DNA of 64,000 bases, taken from assembly GCA_039602395.1 (NCBI GenBank), contig JBCNJP010000007.1:108193377-108257376 (forward strand), read 5' to 3'. Of this stretch, positions 1 through 10,600 are shown in pieces (positions within the stretch are counted from its first letter, which is position 1; the number at the start of each line of letters is the position of its first letter). Below the pieces are notes generated by a model. That model was not told the DNA's origin and searched no databases. It saw only the letters and a program-made list of their open reading frames with translations. This DNA is from Deinandra increscens subsp. villosa. Lineage: Eukaryota > Streptophyta > Magnoliopsida > Asterales > Asteraceae. The position numbers and the translations under genes are program-made.

Positions 1-41
1 TTTTTCTAGGAACCGAAACATTCGGTTTCGATTCGGTTCGA

Positions 42-541
42 NNNNNNNNNNNNNNNNNNNNNNNNNNNNNNNNNNNNNNNNNNNNNNNNNNNNNNNNNNN
101 NNNNNNNNNNNNNNNNNNNNNNNNNNNNNNNNNNNNNNNNNNNNNNNNNNNNNNNNNNNNNNNNNNNNNNNNNNNNNNNNNNNNNNNNNNNNNNNNNNNN
201 NNNNNNNNNNNNNNNNNNNNNNNNNNNNNNNNNNNNNNNNNNNNNNNNNNNNNNNNNNNNNNNNNNNNNNNNNNNNNNNNNNNNNNNNNNNNNNNNNNNN
301 NNNNNNNNNNNNNNNNNNNNNNNNNNNNNNNNNNNNNNNNNNNNNNNNNNNNNNNNNNNNNNNNNNNNNNNNNNNNNNNNNNNNNNNNNNNNNNNNNNNN
401 NNNNNNNNNNNNNNNNNNNNNNNNNNNNNNNNNNNNNNNNNNNNNNNNNNNNNNNNNNNNNNNNNNNNNNNNNNNNNNNNNNNNNNNNNNNNNNNNNNNN
501 NNNNNNNNNNNNNNNNNNNNNNNNNNNNNNNNNNNNNNNNN
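42..541. other. Assembly gap (500 N)
   Basis: A run of exactly 500 N, the usual placeholder for a scaffold join of unknown size. The 41 bases before it contain a CGGTTTCGATTCGGTT-type stretch like the AACCGG-rich region at 12.6-13.2 kb, so the gap may sit in that kind of repeat. Confidence 0.99.
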
Positions 542-1309
542 TTCAACACAGTCTACAACAATATCCAACTACCAAAAGACGAATACGAGGCGTTAAGTGA
601 AGCACTTATTGAATATTTTCATTTTTATGACAATAATTTCAATAAGTTTGGGGTATTTTGAAAAACCATCTGCACATTTAAAATTCATAGTTATTATTTT
701 CTTAATTTTAACTTTTAATTTTTATTTTGCTATTATTTTTTTTATGAAATGAATGTTTTTATTATTTTTAATTAAAAAAATTAAAACATTAGAGGAGTTG
801 GGCTTGCACATCACCACTTTGTGTTATTTCTTATATTTTTTTCTTTTTAGGTTATCTTGGTTTTAGTTTTACACTGTTACGTTTACGTATGAGTGTTTTG
901 TTTTTTCATTTTCTTTATTATTTTTTTAACGTAGCAATGCAATTATTTTGTGTATTAGTGTTATCTCTGATGCACGCATATAGTAAAATCTAGTTGGATA
1001 TACTTCAACAAGACCATTCTTCAAGGCATCAAGTACAACCGTAGAAGTGCAACGTTACTCAGTATATATAAAACACAACTATTTCTTTTGTCTTTATTAT
1101 TGTTACTTTTGTTTTGGTTTTTTGGTCTTTTTTTTTGTTGTCTTTTATCCGACCGCAACGAGTTTAGCAAATGATATGGTGGTGTAATAGGTACAGTCGT
1201 GTAGCGTAATTTTTTATTTTAAATCTCAACGAATTTAGCACACGAGTTAGTGGTGTAACAAAAGTCATGTAACATAGATTTTAGGTCGTATTTAAGTGTT
1301 TTGGTTGTT
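542..1309. other. Intergenic, AT-rich, with a Helitron-like tail
   Basis: No gene is visible. Bases about 835-995 end in AGTAAAATCTAGTT and share a T-rich body and a GTAGCAATGCAATTATTTTG-type stretch with two other places (about 2120-2352 and 14520-14725). Two diverged direct copies of about 55 bases, recognisable by 'AACGA(G/A)TTTAGCA' and 'GGTGTAA', lie at about 1152-1211 and 1224-1275. Confidence 0.6.
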
Positions 1310-2033
1310 ACACGAATCCTTTGTGTACCTTATTATGTTCCTAACTATCCACTCATTTTTATGAATCTACTTTCGGGTAATATATATAGAGCGTAAAAAC
1401 CTCATAAAGTTGATCTTTTGAAACCACTTCAAATCATGATGAGTTGATGACTAATCAATAAACCTTGGGGTAAATGGTCTTCAATAATTAAAATTTATTA
1501 TTCTTAACTTTTGTACATAGGAAATGAGATTCAATATTTTACTATAGATTTCAAAGTCGTTTCTTCACTCGTGATACAACTATCTGGTTTCCTTCATCAA
1601 TCCCCGAATAATGAATAAAAAATAAAAATTTATATTCAACTCATGACACTTTCTTACTAGATCGAAAGAAAAGAAGTAGCGGGATATATATGTCTTAACG
1701 AATCACACATAGAGATATTGATAACACATATAGAGTTAATGATATTTCATAACTAACTGATTGAGCAGTAGCTCGTAGACCACCTAAAATAGAATATTTT
1801 TTTATGAGCCATATCCGGACATAAGAAGGCCAAAGGGAGCAATACTTGAAATAACAATACTAAATACTTAATAAAATATATATGACTACCATAGATGGTC
1901 TAATACGAAATAAACGAGTACTCCTCATGAAAGAAGATTCTTTATGATAAGTAATTTGGTACCATCTGCTAGAGCTTGAAGAATTCCCGAAGGTCTCACG
2001 TATTCAGGACCAATACGTTGTTGTATACCCGTA
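1310..2033 (-). pseudogene. ndhA: Nuclear plastid DNA: decayed ndhA exon 1 and intron piece
   Basis: On the minus strand, 2033 to about 1700 translates in one frame as GIQQRIGPEYV, then GILQALADGTKLL, and further on GGLRATAQSVSYEI. These are characteristic stretches of plastid NADH dehydrogenase subunit A. The exon is followed by what looks like the start of the ndhA group II intron (GTGTGATTCGTTAAGA-type sequence near 1690-1710) and intron sequence to about 1310; the left limit is uncertain. Frameshifts, stops and a missing internal segment show that it is not functional. Nuclear insertions of plastid DNA are common in plants. It cannot make a protein here, and the decay suggests it is not recent. 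Confidence 0.85.
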
Positions 2034-2629
2034 GTTTTGTTTTATTTATGTCGTTATAGCAATGTAATTGCTTTTAGTGTCTGCATCATCCTCGTCGCAA
2101 CACATTTATTAGTACTTATTATTCTTTTTAAATTAATTTTTAAGTGTTTTATTAGTTTTAATTTTAGTTTCACACTGTTACCTTTAGGTATCTAATTGTT
2201 TGTAGTGTTATATTTAACTAGCCTTCTAATTTCAACGTTGTTGCGTCATATTTTTCTTTTCATTTTCGTTTTCTTTATGTTACACTTTGACAATACACTA
2301 TTTTGTATACCCACATTATTATCACGACAACACATGCAAATAGTAAAATCTAGTTTTGTGTAATCTACAAAACAACATCATTAGCCTTGTATAGGGAAAT
2401 AGTTCTCTTTGTGATCATCATTAAACTTGAGAGTAAATATATGTTTGATTAGCATATAAGATATGTAAAAAAGATAGATTCTAAAAGAAATAGCACACCC
2501 ATATTCTGATTAGGTTATAATGTTATATACATATATATATATATATATATGTGTATATGTATATTAAAATTGGGCTTCACACACGTATTTTTTACTATTC
2601 CTTTCAGCTTCCAATCTTCACATGACGCG
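2034..2629. other. Intergenic with a second Helitron-like tail
   Basis: AT-rich. Bases about 2120-2352 end with AATAGTAAAATCTAGTTTTG and resemble 835-995 and 14520-14725. The plastid insertion on the left abuts a fragment (GTTATAGCAATGTAATTGC, from about 2052) of the same family. A (TA)n tract lies at 2526-2552. No gene seen. Confidence 0.5.
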
Positions 2630-2634
2630 TGTAT

Positions 2635-3283
2635 TGTAGGGATATGATCATGTAATAGTAAGCGTATGTCCGGATATTATTTAAGCCTACGGGGTCACAC
2701 GTCTCGACACCAAATGTATTAATATTAATTAATGGTTAATTAATATTTATCACGAACATTTAACGAGGTTTCGTTAAAAACTGACAGTTAATTGTTAACA
2801 GATGGGTGTTAGTTGTAATTAGAGAGAGTTGGATTTGGATTACAATTGAGAGACGGATATGGATAAAGCCTCTAGGCCGATTTCGACTAGGGCTCTATGT
2901 CTATCCCTATCTTGTTCTCCAAGTATCCAAACACTATAAATAAACCCTCTGGGTTTAAGGTTTAGTTGTTGCTTTTATCAGATAAAAGAAAACCCTAATC
3001 TCTCTCTATTCTCTCGATTTCGGCAACAAGAAGAACCCTAGGGGTTTCGGTTCTTGTGTGGTTCGACCAAGCCTACATCAAGGGGAGTTCGTGATCAGTT
3101 GCTAGCACATAGCATTGGTGTGTCGTGTGTGCGATCGTAGAGGGATTTGTGTTAAATCCTCCAAGAGATCAAGTCTTGCCGAGCTAAAAAGGTACACGTT
3201 CTAAAACCGGTTAGTTAGATTAATTCATAGGGTTTCTTTCCGCTGCGTACTCGTGTTTTGATAAATAGTTATATAACCCAACA
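2635..3283 (+). mobile_element. Solo LTR of an LTR retrotransposon
   Basis: The 649-bp segment starts TGTAGGGATATG and ends ATAACCCAACA, with the TG...CA ends of an LTR. It is flanked by the 5-bp direct repeat TGTAT at 2630-2634 and 3284-3288. A TATAAATA box is at 2935-2942, followed by a CT-rich leader and a U5-like end. No primer-binding site, internal region or second LTR follows. An LTR with an intact target duplication but no partner is the usual product of recombination between the two LTRs of a full element. The superfamily is not assigned. Confidence 0.85.
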
Positions 3284-3288
3284 TGTAT

Positions 3289-4729
3289 ATGTACTTATTT
3301 GTGTCTTTATTACTCCGCTTATAAGTCACGCATCTTCTCTCTTCTTTTTCTATTTTATAGAAATTGTTGGCATCTCTCTCCTTACACATGTTATCTCTAT
3401 ATTTTGGCCCTTTCTGTCTTCAAATTATTACCGGTGACCTTTGGGTTGACTGTGCTTTTTACGGTGGTTCTGATCGCCGGTGTCTTCTTTGTCTAATTTA
3501 TTGACTTTGTTGGCCTCTCTCTCTCCTCACACATGTGCTCTCCCTATTCTGGACGATTTGCCCTTTCTCTCTCTAAATGTTTGTCGGTGACCTTTGGATG
3601 GATAGGGTTCTTATGTTGAGATGAATCCTTTGGTGTCAATCGGTGGCTCACTGTGCTGATCATTTTAATATTTTGGATGGCTACGGTTTTTAGATTCAGC
3701 GATCTTATATTTCTCGCCATGGCGTGGTGCTTGCATGCAGCTATCGCCGGATCTGAGTTTGGCACCACATCTGAGCCTTAGGACGGTGATGTGTCATACT
3801 TGATGAACCTTCAAGGCGATGATTGTGTATTATTTGAGCCCGATGGCTATTTTGATTTGGTTTCTTATATTTCAGGCGTTGATGCTTGCCTTTTTATGTG
3901 TTTACCGGAATCTGAACAATGTGTTGGCTTTCTGATGGTTGCATTTTTATGTGTTTCCAGAATTTGAATGATATGGTTGCTTTCTGATGTGTTGTCGGAA
4001 TCCGAGCTGGACTATGGTTTCTTTTAGGTTTGAGGCTATGATGTTTATCTGGTGATAAGATGACATTTACATCAGATATGAGCCATAATTTATATATATA
4101 TATATATATATATTACAGTTTTGATTGTGGTTTGTCTCATAATTCTATTGTTCCTTTCGCTTTTTACCCTTCATCTGATGCGTGTGTGTACTTATGCGTG
4201 CCTTTTGCTCTGCTTACAACTCATGCATCTTCTCTCTTCTTTGTCTCTAGTGTATATAATTGTTTATACTGATTCTTTACTTAACAACGAAGTTAAGTTG
4301 GATGCATGTGGGATGAGTTCCACTCTATACTTAGTCATTTTCTCTTAATTTTTCGCAGCTTTCACAACTTTGATACCTCAACTTTAAGCATCGATATCTC
4401 ATTCATCCGAGTTTTGTTTTAGACGCGGTTTAATGTGTTGGAGAGCCATTACAACATACTACACAAATCACGAAAATACAGTTGCATTAACCTCTGTTAT
4501 CTGCAGTTTATTTCTATGCAAAGTTTGTAAAAAACTCATTTTTACACTTGGTGAAAAAACTGATTTCCACTAGTTTTTCTCCTAAAATTGCAACACATTA
4601 TATGCTAGTAAGGTCTCTAAACCAATAATGTTCTAAAACTCTCTGTAAACACAATGAACACATCAAAAGTTGAGAATGTTTGAACGCTAACAATATTTTT
4701 AACTTAAAAGTGTTAGAATATACTTATGG
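3289..4729. other. Intergenic, CT-rich, with a diverged direct repeat
   Basis: No gene found. A stretch of about 60 bases at 3289-3350 recurs at about 4189-4250, recognisable by GCATCTTCTCTCTTCTTT. A second internal similarity (GTTGG, CTCTCTC, ACACATGT) lies near 3365-3395 and 3508-3540. A short TA tract is at 4092-4113. Small ORFs here show no coding signature. Confidence 0.5.
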
Positions 4730-5624
4730 TTGTTAGATGTATTATACCAATAATCCCTAGCTCAGTTGGCTAAGGTAAGGTACCCAAATATATTAAAAGT
4801 GGGAGGTCTTGGGTTCAAGTCCAACCTGTGATAAAAAAAAATAGTCTAAATTATAATTTTTAACCTTTATATTTTACAAAACTTTGAAACTTTGACCTTT
4901 TTTAAAAAAACTTTCAAGTTTTACCCTTTATTTAAAAACTTGTTTCATGTTTTAACCTTCACACTAACTTTACACTAACCCAGTTAAATTTATCCGTTAG
5001 TTTTCTAATAAAGGGGGTAGTATTGTAATTTTACAAAAAAAAAATCTTAAAACCTTTGAATGAGAATTGCAGCGACTTCACTCCTGCTGAAATTTCTATC
5101 AAATTTCGTTCTCGATCTCCATTCTCCTACTGTAATTTAGTCCATATGTTTTTTAAGCAATATAATTTCCATTTGAATTTCTATACGTAATTTATATATG
5201 GTAGTTCAAAATTTATTCTTAATGATAATTATTTGAATGGTAATTATTTGAATATGAAAAATATTCCTATATTACACATCTAACAACGTATGCCTTGTTA
5301 CCACACACCTCAATACCGTTTATATATATATATACTAGTATTGGAGCCCGCGTGTTGCTACACGTTTGTCACTACATTATTATACTTGATGTCGCTAAAT
5401 AAACTACCATATATAAATTACGTATGGAAATTAAAATTTAAATTATATCGCTTAAAAAACATATGGACTAAATTACAGCAGGAGAATGGAGATCCAGAAC
5501 GAAATTTGATTGAAATTTCAGCAGGAGTGGAGTTGCTGCATTTCTCGTCCAAAGGTTTTAAGGGTTTTTTTTTGTAAAATTACAATACTACCCCTTTTAT
5601 TAGAAAACTAACTAATAAATTTAA

Positions 5625-6635
5625 GGGAAATTGGATTTTAATAATCCCAAGTTTCACCTATTGGACGAGATTAATCCCACCTTTCGAAATGTTTCTCACC
5701 GAGCCCAAGTTTCAAACTATTTTCTCTCATTAATCCCAAACTTAACACCGTTAGGGTTTCGTTAGTTTGGGATCAATGAGAGAAAATAGCTTGAAACTTG
5801 GGCTCGGTGAGAAACATCTCGACAGGTGGAATTAATCTCGTCCAATAGGTTACACTTGAGATTATTAAAATCCAATTTCCCAATTAAAAATAATAATAAT
5901 TGTGTAAGGATTAGGAGGGGCTCCATGACTACACTGCATTGTTGGCATCCCCTTCGCCTCAAACCCCGTGTACGGTTTCACCCAAGGATACGAGTACAAT
6001 GTGTTTTCTCAATTAGCATCCCCTTCGCCTCTATTTCCATCGCCTCAACAATAATATCAACAATATCAACCCTTTCAACAATATCAACAATCTCAAGCCT
6101 CTCAACCGGTGGATCCAGAAGTGGAGCCCGAAACACAAGGAGAAGCGGGGGAGGGGAGGGGGGGGGGGTTGTCAAAACCAAGGAAACGGTCTCACAAAAA
6201 GAAGTTCACGCCGACACGAGAGAAGAATATTGTTTAAGGGTGGGACCAAGATGTGGAATTTGCGTTAGTAATATTCTTATCATTTAAATTTAAAGTTTAC
6301 TATTTATAAATTGTTCGATGTGTCGGAGGAGCCCGTTGTTGGTAATATTCTTATCATTTAAATTTAAAGTTTACTATTTATAAATTGAATTTTAATAATC
6401 CCAAGTTTCACCTATTGGACGAGATTAATCTCACATTTTGAAAAGTTTCTCACCGAGTCCAAGTTTCAAACTATTTTATCTCATTGATCCCAAACTAACA
6501 GATGCCTAACGGTGTTATGTTTGGGATCAGTGGGAGAAAATAGTTTGAAACTTGGGCTCAGTGAGAAACATTTCGAAAGGTGGGATTAATCTCGTCCAAT
6601 AGGTGAAACTTGAGATTATTAAAATCCAATTTCCC
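5625..6635. mobile_element. Composite palindromic Mutator-type element
   Basis: The 9-bp direct repeat TAAATTTAA lies at 5616-5624 and 6636-6644, exactly outside inverted ends GGGAAATTGGATTTTAATAA. Each end of this 1011-bp insertion is itself a near-perfect palindrome: 5625-5881, and about 6380-6635, whose outer left end has lost its GGG. Each therefore looks like a complete MITE. The 500 bp between them is unrelated sequence. One 9-bp duplication around the whole block shows that it moved as a unit, like a composite transposon. It interrupts the right arm of the foldback element at 4844-6785. Confidence 0.82.
5995..6264 (+). pseudogene. Fragment resembling a Harbinger accessory (Myb/SANT-type) protein
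   Basis: One frame from 5995 reads YNVFSQLASPSPLFPSP, a Q/Y-rich stretch, SQPVDPEVEPETQGEAGEG, a G run, then KPRKRSHKKKFTPTREKNIV, a stop, and GWDQDVEFAL. A low-complexity Q/P lead, a basic patch and then a W-D-x-x-x-x-x-A-L start is the layout I recognise from trihelix/Myb-like proteins that accompany Harbinger transposases in composites. Stops follow QQ near 6058 and the V of KNIV near 6235, so it is dead. It is carried between the two palindromes of the composite element. A 46-bp stretch (GTAATATTCTTATC onward) is repeated at 6268-6313 and 6342-6387. The family assignment is from memory. Confidence 0.5.
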
Positions 6636-6981
6636 TAAATTTAACCGTGTTAGTGTAAAGTTAGTGTAAAAATTAAACAATGAAACAAGTTTTCAAATAA
6701 AGGGTAAAACTTGAAAGTTTTTTTTTTAAAAAGGTTAAAATCCAAAGTATTGTAAAGTATAAAGGTTAAAGTTTGTAATTTAGTCAAAAAAATAAATGGG
6801 GGTCCAGGTTCAAACATGGGGTTTTCTCACCTATGGTGAATTTTCTCCTGATGAGGATTGGAGATGATCAGGTAAGTGGATAAAGCCTCCGTCGGTGATC
6901 CAAATTTGGCGTTAAAAAATTGTTAGATGTATTATGTATACTTGTTTTAAAAAAAGGTGATTAATGAAACATGACCAAGTT

Positions 6982-7274
6982 TTTTTTTTCAACGACAATT
7001 TTTGGCTCAGCGGTGTATCGGTACTGGTTATTCTGGACATACCCACTGTCCCAAGTCCGAACCTTATAGCGAGGGAACCCAGGAGTGCCCCCAATTTACA
7101 CCATCGGGCGAGAACCGGGCAAGCCCGTAAACCCTTCCTTGTGACTCAGGATCAAGCACAAGGCCCAATCCTTCATTATTCACCAATATCTCACAAAGTG
7201 GTGTAAGTGGGACTAGAACTTGGATCTTTTCAACCACAAACTTAGAATTTCAACCACTACACCAACTTTGTTTG
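6982..7274 (-). mobile_element. Second tRNA-derived SINE, upstream of the aminopeptidase gene
   Basis: The 18-bp direct repeat ATGAAACATGACCAAGTT is at 6964-6981 and 7275-7292. A T run at 6982-6989 is the A tail of an element inserted on the minus strand. Read on that strand, the 5' end near 7270 has GTTGGTGTAGTGGTTGAAAT (A-box-like), then AAGTTCTAGTCCCAC (B-box-like), and the body ends in TCGTTGAAAAAAAA. Length 293 bp. It is a different family from the SINE at 4746 and lies about 210 bp upstream of the gene's TATA-like box. Confidence 0.82.
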
Positions 7275-7292
7275 ATGAAACATGACCAAGTT

Positions 7293-7566
7293 ACTTCGTA
7301 AAAAGTGACTATAAATATTCAAATAATCAAATGTGGTGGAAATGAGGGAACCCAAATAAATGAGGGACTAATCCCACAACTATTTAAAGTCAAAACGACC
7401 AAGCCGGATGGAGATTACATAATTACAAACACCGTCCCGAAGAATATCAAATGCTCAGAAAAGCCCCTGAGCCTGGCCGCCAGTATATTTAACAATCCTC
7501 GTTTATATTCTACAAACCCTAATCTCTCTCTTTCTACCAAAATCGCCATTAAAATTCGATTCAAAG
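7293..7566 (+). promoter_or_regulatory. Promoter and 5' leader of the aminopeptidase gene
   Basis: TATATTTAA at 7484-7492 is the best TATA-like box. The sequence after it (AAACCCTAATCTCTCTC, from 7516) is a typical plant CT-rich leader with an AAACCCTAA element, common in housekeeping promoters. Transcription probably starts shortly after 7515. The actual start is inferred. Confidence 0.5.
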
Positions 7567-7654
7567 GCAAGTTAAAATTTATATATCTGTATCGATTGAT
7601 AGCGTAATTATTTGATTATCATTACTTACACTTAAATTGATTCAATTTTTGAAG
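7567..7654 (+). other. Probable 5'-UTR intron with a GC donor
   Basis: AAAG|GCAAGT at 7563-7572 matches the consensus of the rare GC-AG class of donor. An acceptor follows a T-rich tract (TTTTTGAAG, ending 7654), 14 bases before the start codon at 7669. An intron in the leader next to the ATG is common in plant housekeeping genes. Inferred without transcript data; no GT donor fits as well here. Confidence 0.45.
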
Positions 7655-7668
7655 ATCAGTTGATAGTA

Positions 7669-10600
7669 ATGACCGGCGGGTCCGATGTTACGGAGAGTAG
7701 TTTATCATGTGTTAAATGCGGGAAGCCTGCTAATCTTCAGTATGCGTTCATGATTTGCATATTTTTTTGCATTAAATTACTTGAATTCGTTCAATAACCA
7801 ATATATTCATGTGTTCTTCCTTTCCAGAATGTTGACCAGATAATTCTTCAAGTTCAAACTTGCGTGTTAATGAAAAGTGTTTATAATTTTCAGGTGTCCG
7901 AAGTGTGTTGAATTGAAACTTCCCCGTGAAGGTGCTTCTTTCTGGTTTGTTGCTGTTCTTGCCTTTTTTTTTTATTTTTTAAATTTTATTTAAATGTTGT
8001 TTTTTTAGCTAATTGTGAGGAGCTTGATTTGTTTTAGCTATCATCAAACTTGTAATGTAATTGTTACTCTTGACAGCTCCCAGGACTGTTTCAAGGCATC
8101 CTGGAGTTCTCATAAATCGGTTCATTTGAAGGCAAAGTTATCATCAATTGGGTCGAATGCTCCATGGGAAAATAATATAGCATCACAGAGTGATGGCTGG
8201 CTGTATTGTTTGAGGAAAGGACAGTCACGAACAGCGAAAATTCCTCATTTTGACTGGACAGGGTATTGTTTTCGAACAAAACGTTTTATTTTTTTATAGC
8301 AATAATGTCGGTTTTATTATGTTATGGTTCTTAGCAGATATCATGATAGGATTAAGTAGGGTGATCTTATCATCATTTGACTGTTGGAGTTGGAATTAGG
8401 ATGCCTGCTATGTATTGCAGGCTAATTGATGAGATTTTTGTTTTATGTTAGAACTGCATATATAATGGAATGGATAACATTATCGTGACACGTGCCCACT
8501 TGATCAATCAGAATGCGAAACATTCTTGAATACTTTATTATTTATCTTTGAACTATACATACTTGAAAATAGCCATCGAATAATTATTTGTTTACATTTG
8601 AATTGTATATACTTGAAAACTTTCTCTAAATCAAAGAATAACTTTTGTTTAACTTTAAACTACATAGAATTGAAAGCATTTAGAGGCACTGAGACTGATG
8701 ACTAACTTGGACCCTGGCATCGTTCCTTAGAAATGGATAAGCATCTATTTTTAGTATGTCGTAATACAAGGACGAATTAGAAGTCAGTTATGATCATTTG
8801 GATCTTGTTATCTTTTGAAGTAGATTGTAAAGGAGTTAGTTAATGATGATATGACCTGATAGTTATCTTGCTTATCGTCTTGCTGCTTGGTTTATATTTA
8901 TTTTTCAATCTCCATAAGTCTGTCTGAATGGTCTTCTTCTCTGTTTCTAAAATTCAATTAAATCCTTGTGCAGACCATTACGACCATATCCCATATCAAA
9001 AAAGCGTGCAGTACCTGCAGGCATTGAGCTACCTGACTGGGCAGTTGATGTGAGTCATAGAGATTATGATTGAATTTCTATTTTAAGCTTTGTGTTTGTG
9101 TTTTCTTATTAGGCACTCAGTAAACATTGTTAATATTAACCCTGCAACTTTACAGGGAACTCCAAAAATCGAGCCTGCCAGTGATTGGCAACATGTAGTG
9201 GAGGTAGTCTTAATGCTTAACATCAATGCTGGATATTTTCTCTCTTATGTATAGTTGTGATCTAATGCATTTTTCAAATGCTTTTGTTTCTGAAGATAAA
9301 ATCTGCAGAGAAAATTGCGAGAATGAGAGAAACCAATCGAGTAAGAGTCTTTTTGCCATTTCATATTTTTCTTTAAAAATTTGTATGGAATTAAAATACG
9401 TTATATCATTTTACTCCTGGCAATAAATCGCTAAATTATACTTCCACAGATAGCAAGAGAAGTTTTGGATGCGGGAGCTCGTGTTGTGCGTCCTGGTGTG
9501 ACCACTGATGAAATTGATGCTGTGGTTCATGAAGCAACCATTGCTGCTGGTATGTTTAATCTTTTTTCTTCACCCACTTATTTTATCGATTAGTATTCTT
9601 ATTGTTTACTTCTCTGCAATTATGAACACTATTTATTTATTTATTTTTTTTGTATATAGAAGGGTATTGTACATGCTAGTGTAATTGTTTTCTGTTTTCC
9701 CAAAGTGAAATTCTTATTAACTTCAAATATGAAAGTAGTCTGTTTGACATTCCAAAGGATTAAGTCTAATTAAATTTTTTTGATTGCAGGAGCATATCCA
9801 TCTCCATTGAATTATCATTTCTTCCCAAAGTCTTGCTGCACGTAAGTACTTCTCTATACTTCATACTTGATCTCCTGTAGCCATCCTTTTCATTAACATG
9901 GGTGCTTATATATCCAGGTCTGTTAATGAAGTAATCTGCCATGGGATTCCAGATGCAAGGTATTAAAATATTAATTCGGGTCACCAGGTCGTAAATCTTT
10001 AATTATTATTATTATTATCATTTTTTACTATTGTCCTCTTATTATATATCTATATCAAGATTCAAGTATTTATATTTGTCATGATTAGAGTTGCTCTCCT
10101 TTAATTTGTTAATGTTGATTGATTTTCTTCTATGTGGTTTTGTAATTAATTCTTCCAGGAAATTAGAAGACGGAGATATTGTCAACATTGATGTATCTGT
10201 TTATTATAAAGGGGTCCATGGTGAGGTCCACTAATCAACTCTAGTATTTTAGAAAATGAGGTCTTGGTTAGGTCCTGACCGAACCTGTTTAGAAACAAAA
10301 TTGACCAGTATTCTAGTTAAATTTTATGACACAATATTTGAAAAGCATGAGGATTATGTTCCTAGACCATCCTACTTATAGAAAGAAATACTTGCAGAAT
10401 ATTTTTACAATTCTTTGAAGAAACGTAAAGTAAATCCAAATATCTGCAAAAGAGAGTTTTTGAAACAGTTACTTCCCTTTAGGTCAATGTGGTTGATAAC
10501 ACTAACTGCTTGTTGCCTTTGCAGGTGACCTAAATGAAACCTTTTTTGTTGGTAATGTGGATGAGGCATCTCAACAACTTGTCAGATGTACTTATGAGTG

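Larger units (their letters stand above)
4844..6785. mobile_element. Mutator-type foldback element inside the SINE
   Basis: The element lies between 9-bp direct repeats AAAAAAATA at 4835-4843 and 6786-6794. Its ends are inverted (GTCTAAATTAT and, on the other strand, GACTAAATTAC). The inverted arms are long. The left arm runs from 4844 to about 5216. The right arm is 5393-5624 continued by 6645-6785, because another insertion interrupts it. A loop lies at about 5217-5392. A 9-bp duplication with long arms fits a non-autonomous Mutator-like/foldback element. There is no transposase, so it needs one from elsewhere. The loop contains an ACTAGT plus hairpin sequence (5333-5372) resembling a reversed Helitron 3' end. 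Confidence 0.8.
4746..6919 (+). mobile_element. tRNA-derived SINE, split by a nested insertion
   Basis: The ends are flanked by the 16-bp direct repeat TTGTTAGATGTATTAT at 4730-4745 and 6920-6935, a retroposon-type target duplication. The left part (4746-4843) has a pol III A box (TAGCTCAGTTGG) and B box (GGTTCAAGTCC) at tRNA-like spacing. The right part (6795-6919) is the SINE body ending in an A-rich tail. Removing the insertion at 4844-6785 and its repeated 9 bp leaves an element of about 220 bp, a normal SINE size. The parental tRNA is not clear. Confidence 0.85.

Noticed and set aside
5826..6287. 153-codon ORF across the composite element
   Set aside because: It reads the wrong frame of the gene fragment and part of a palindrome; the meaningful frame is the one starting at 5995.
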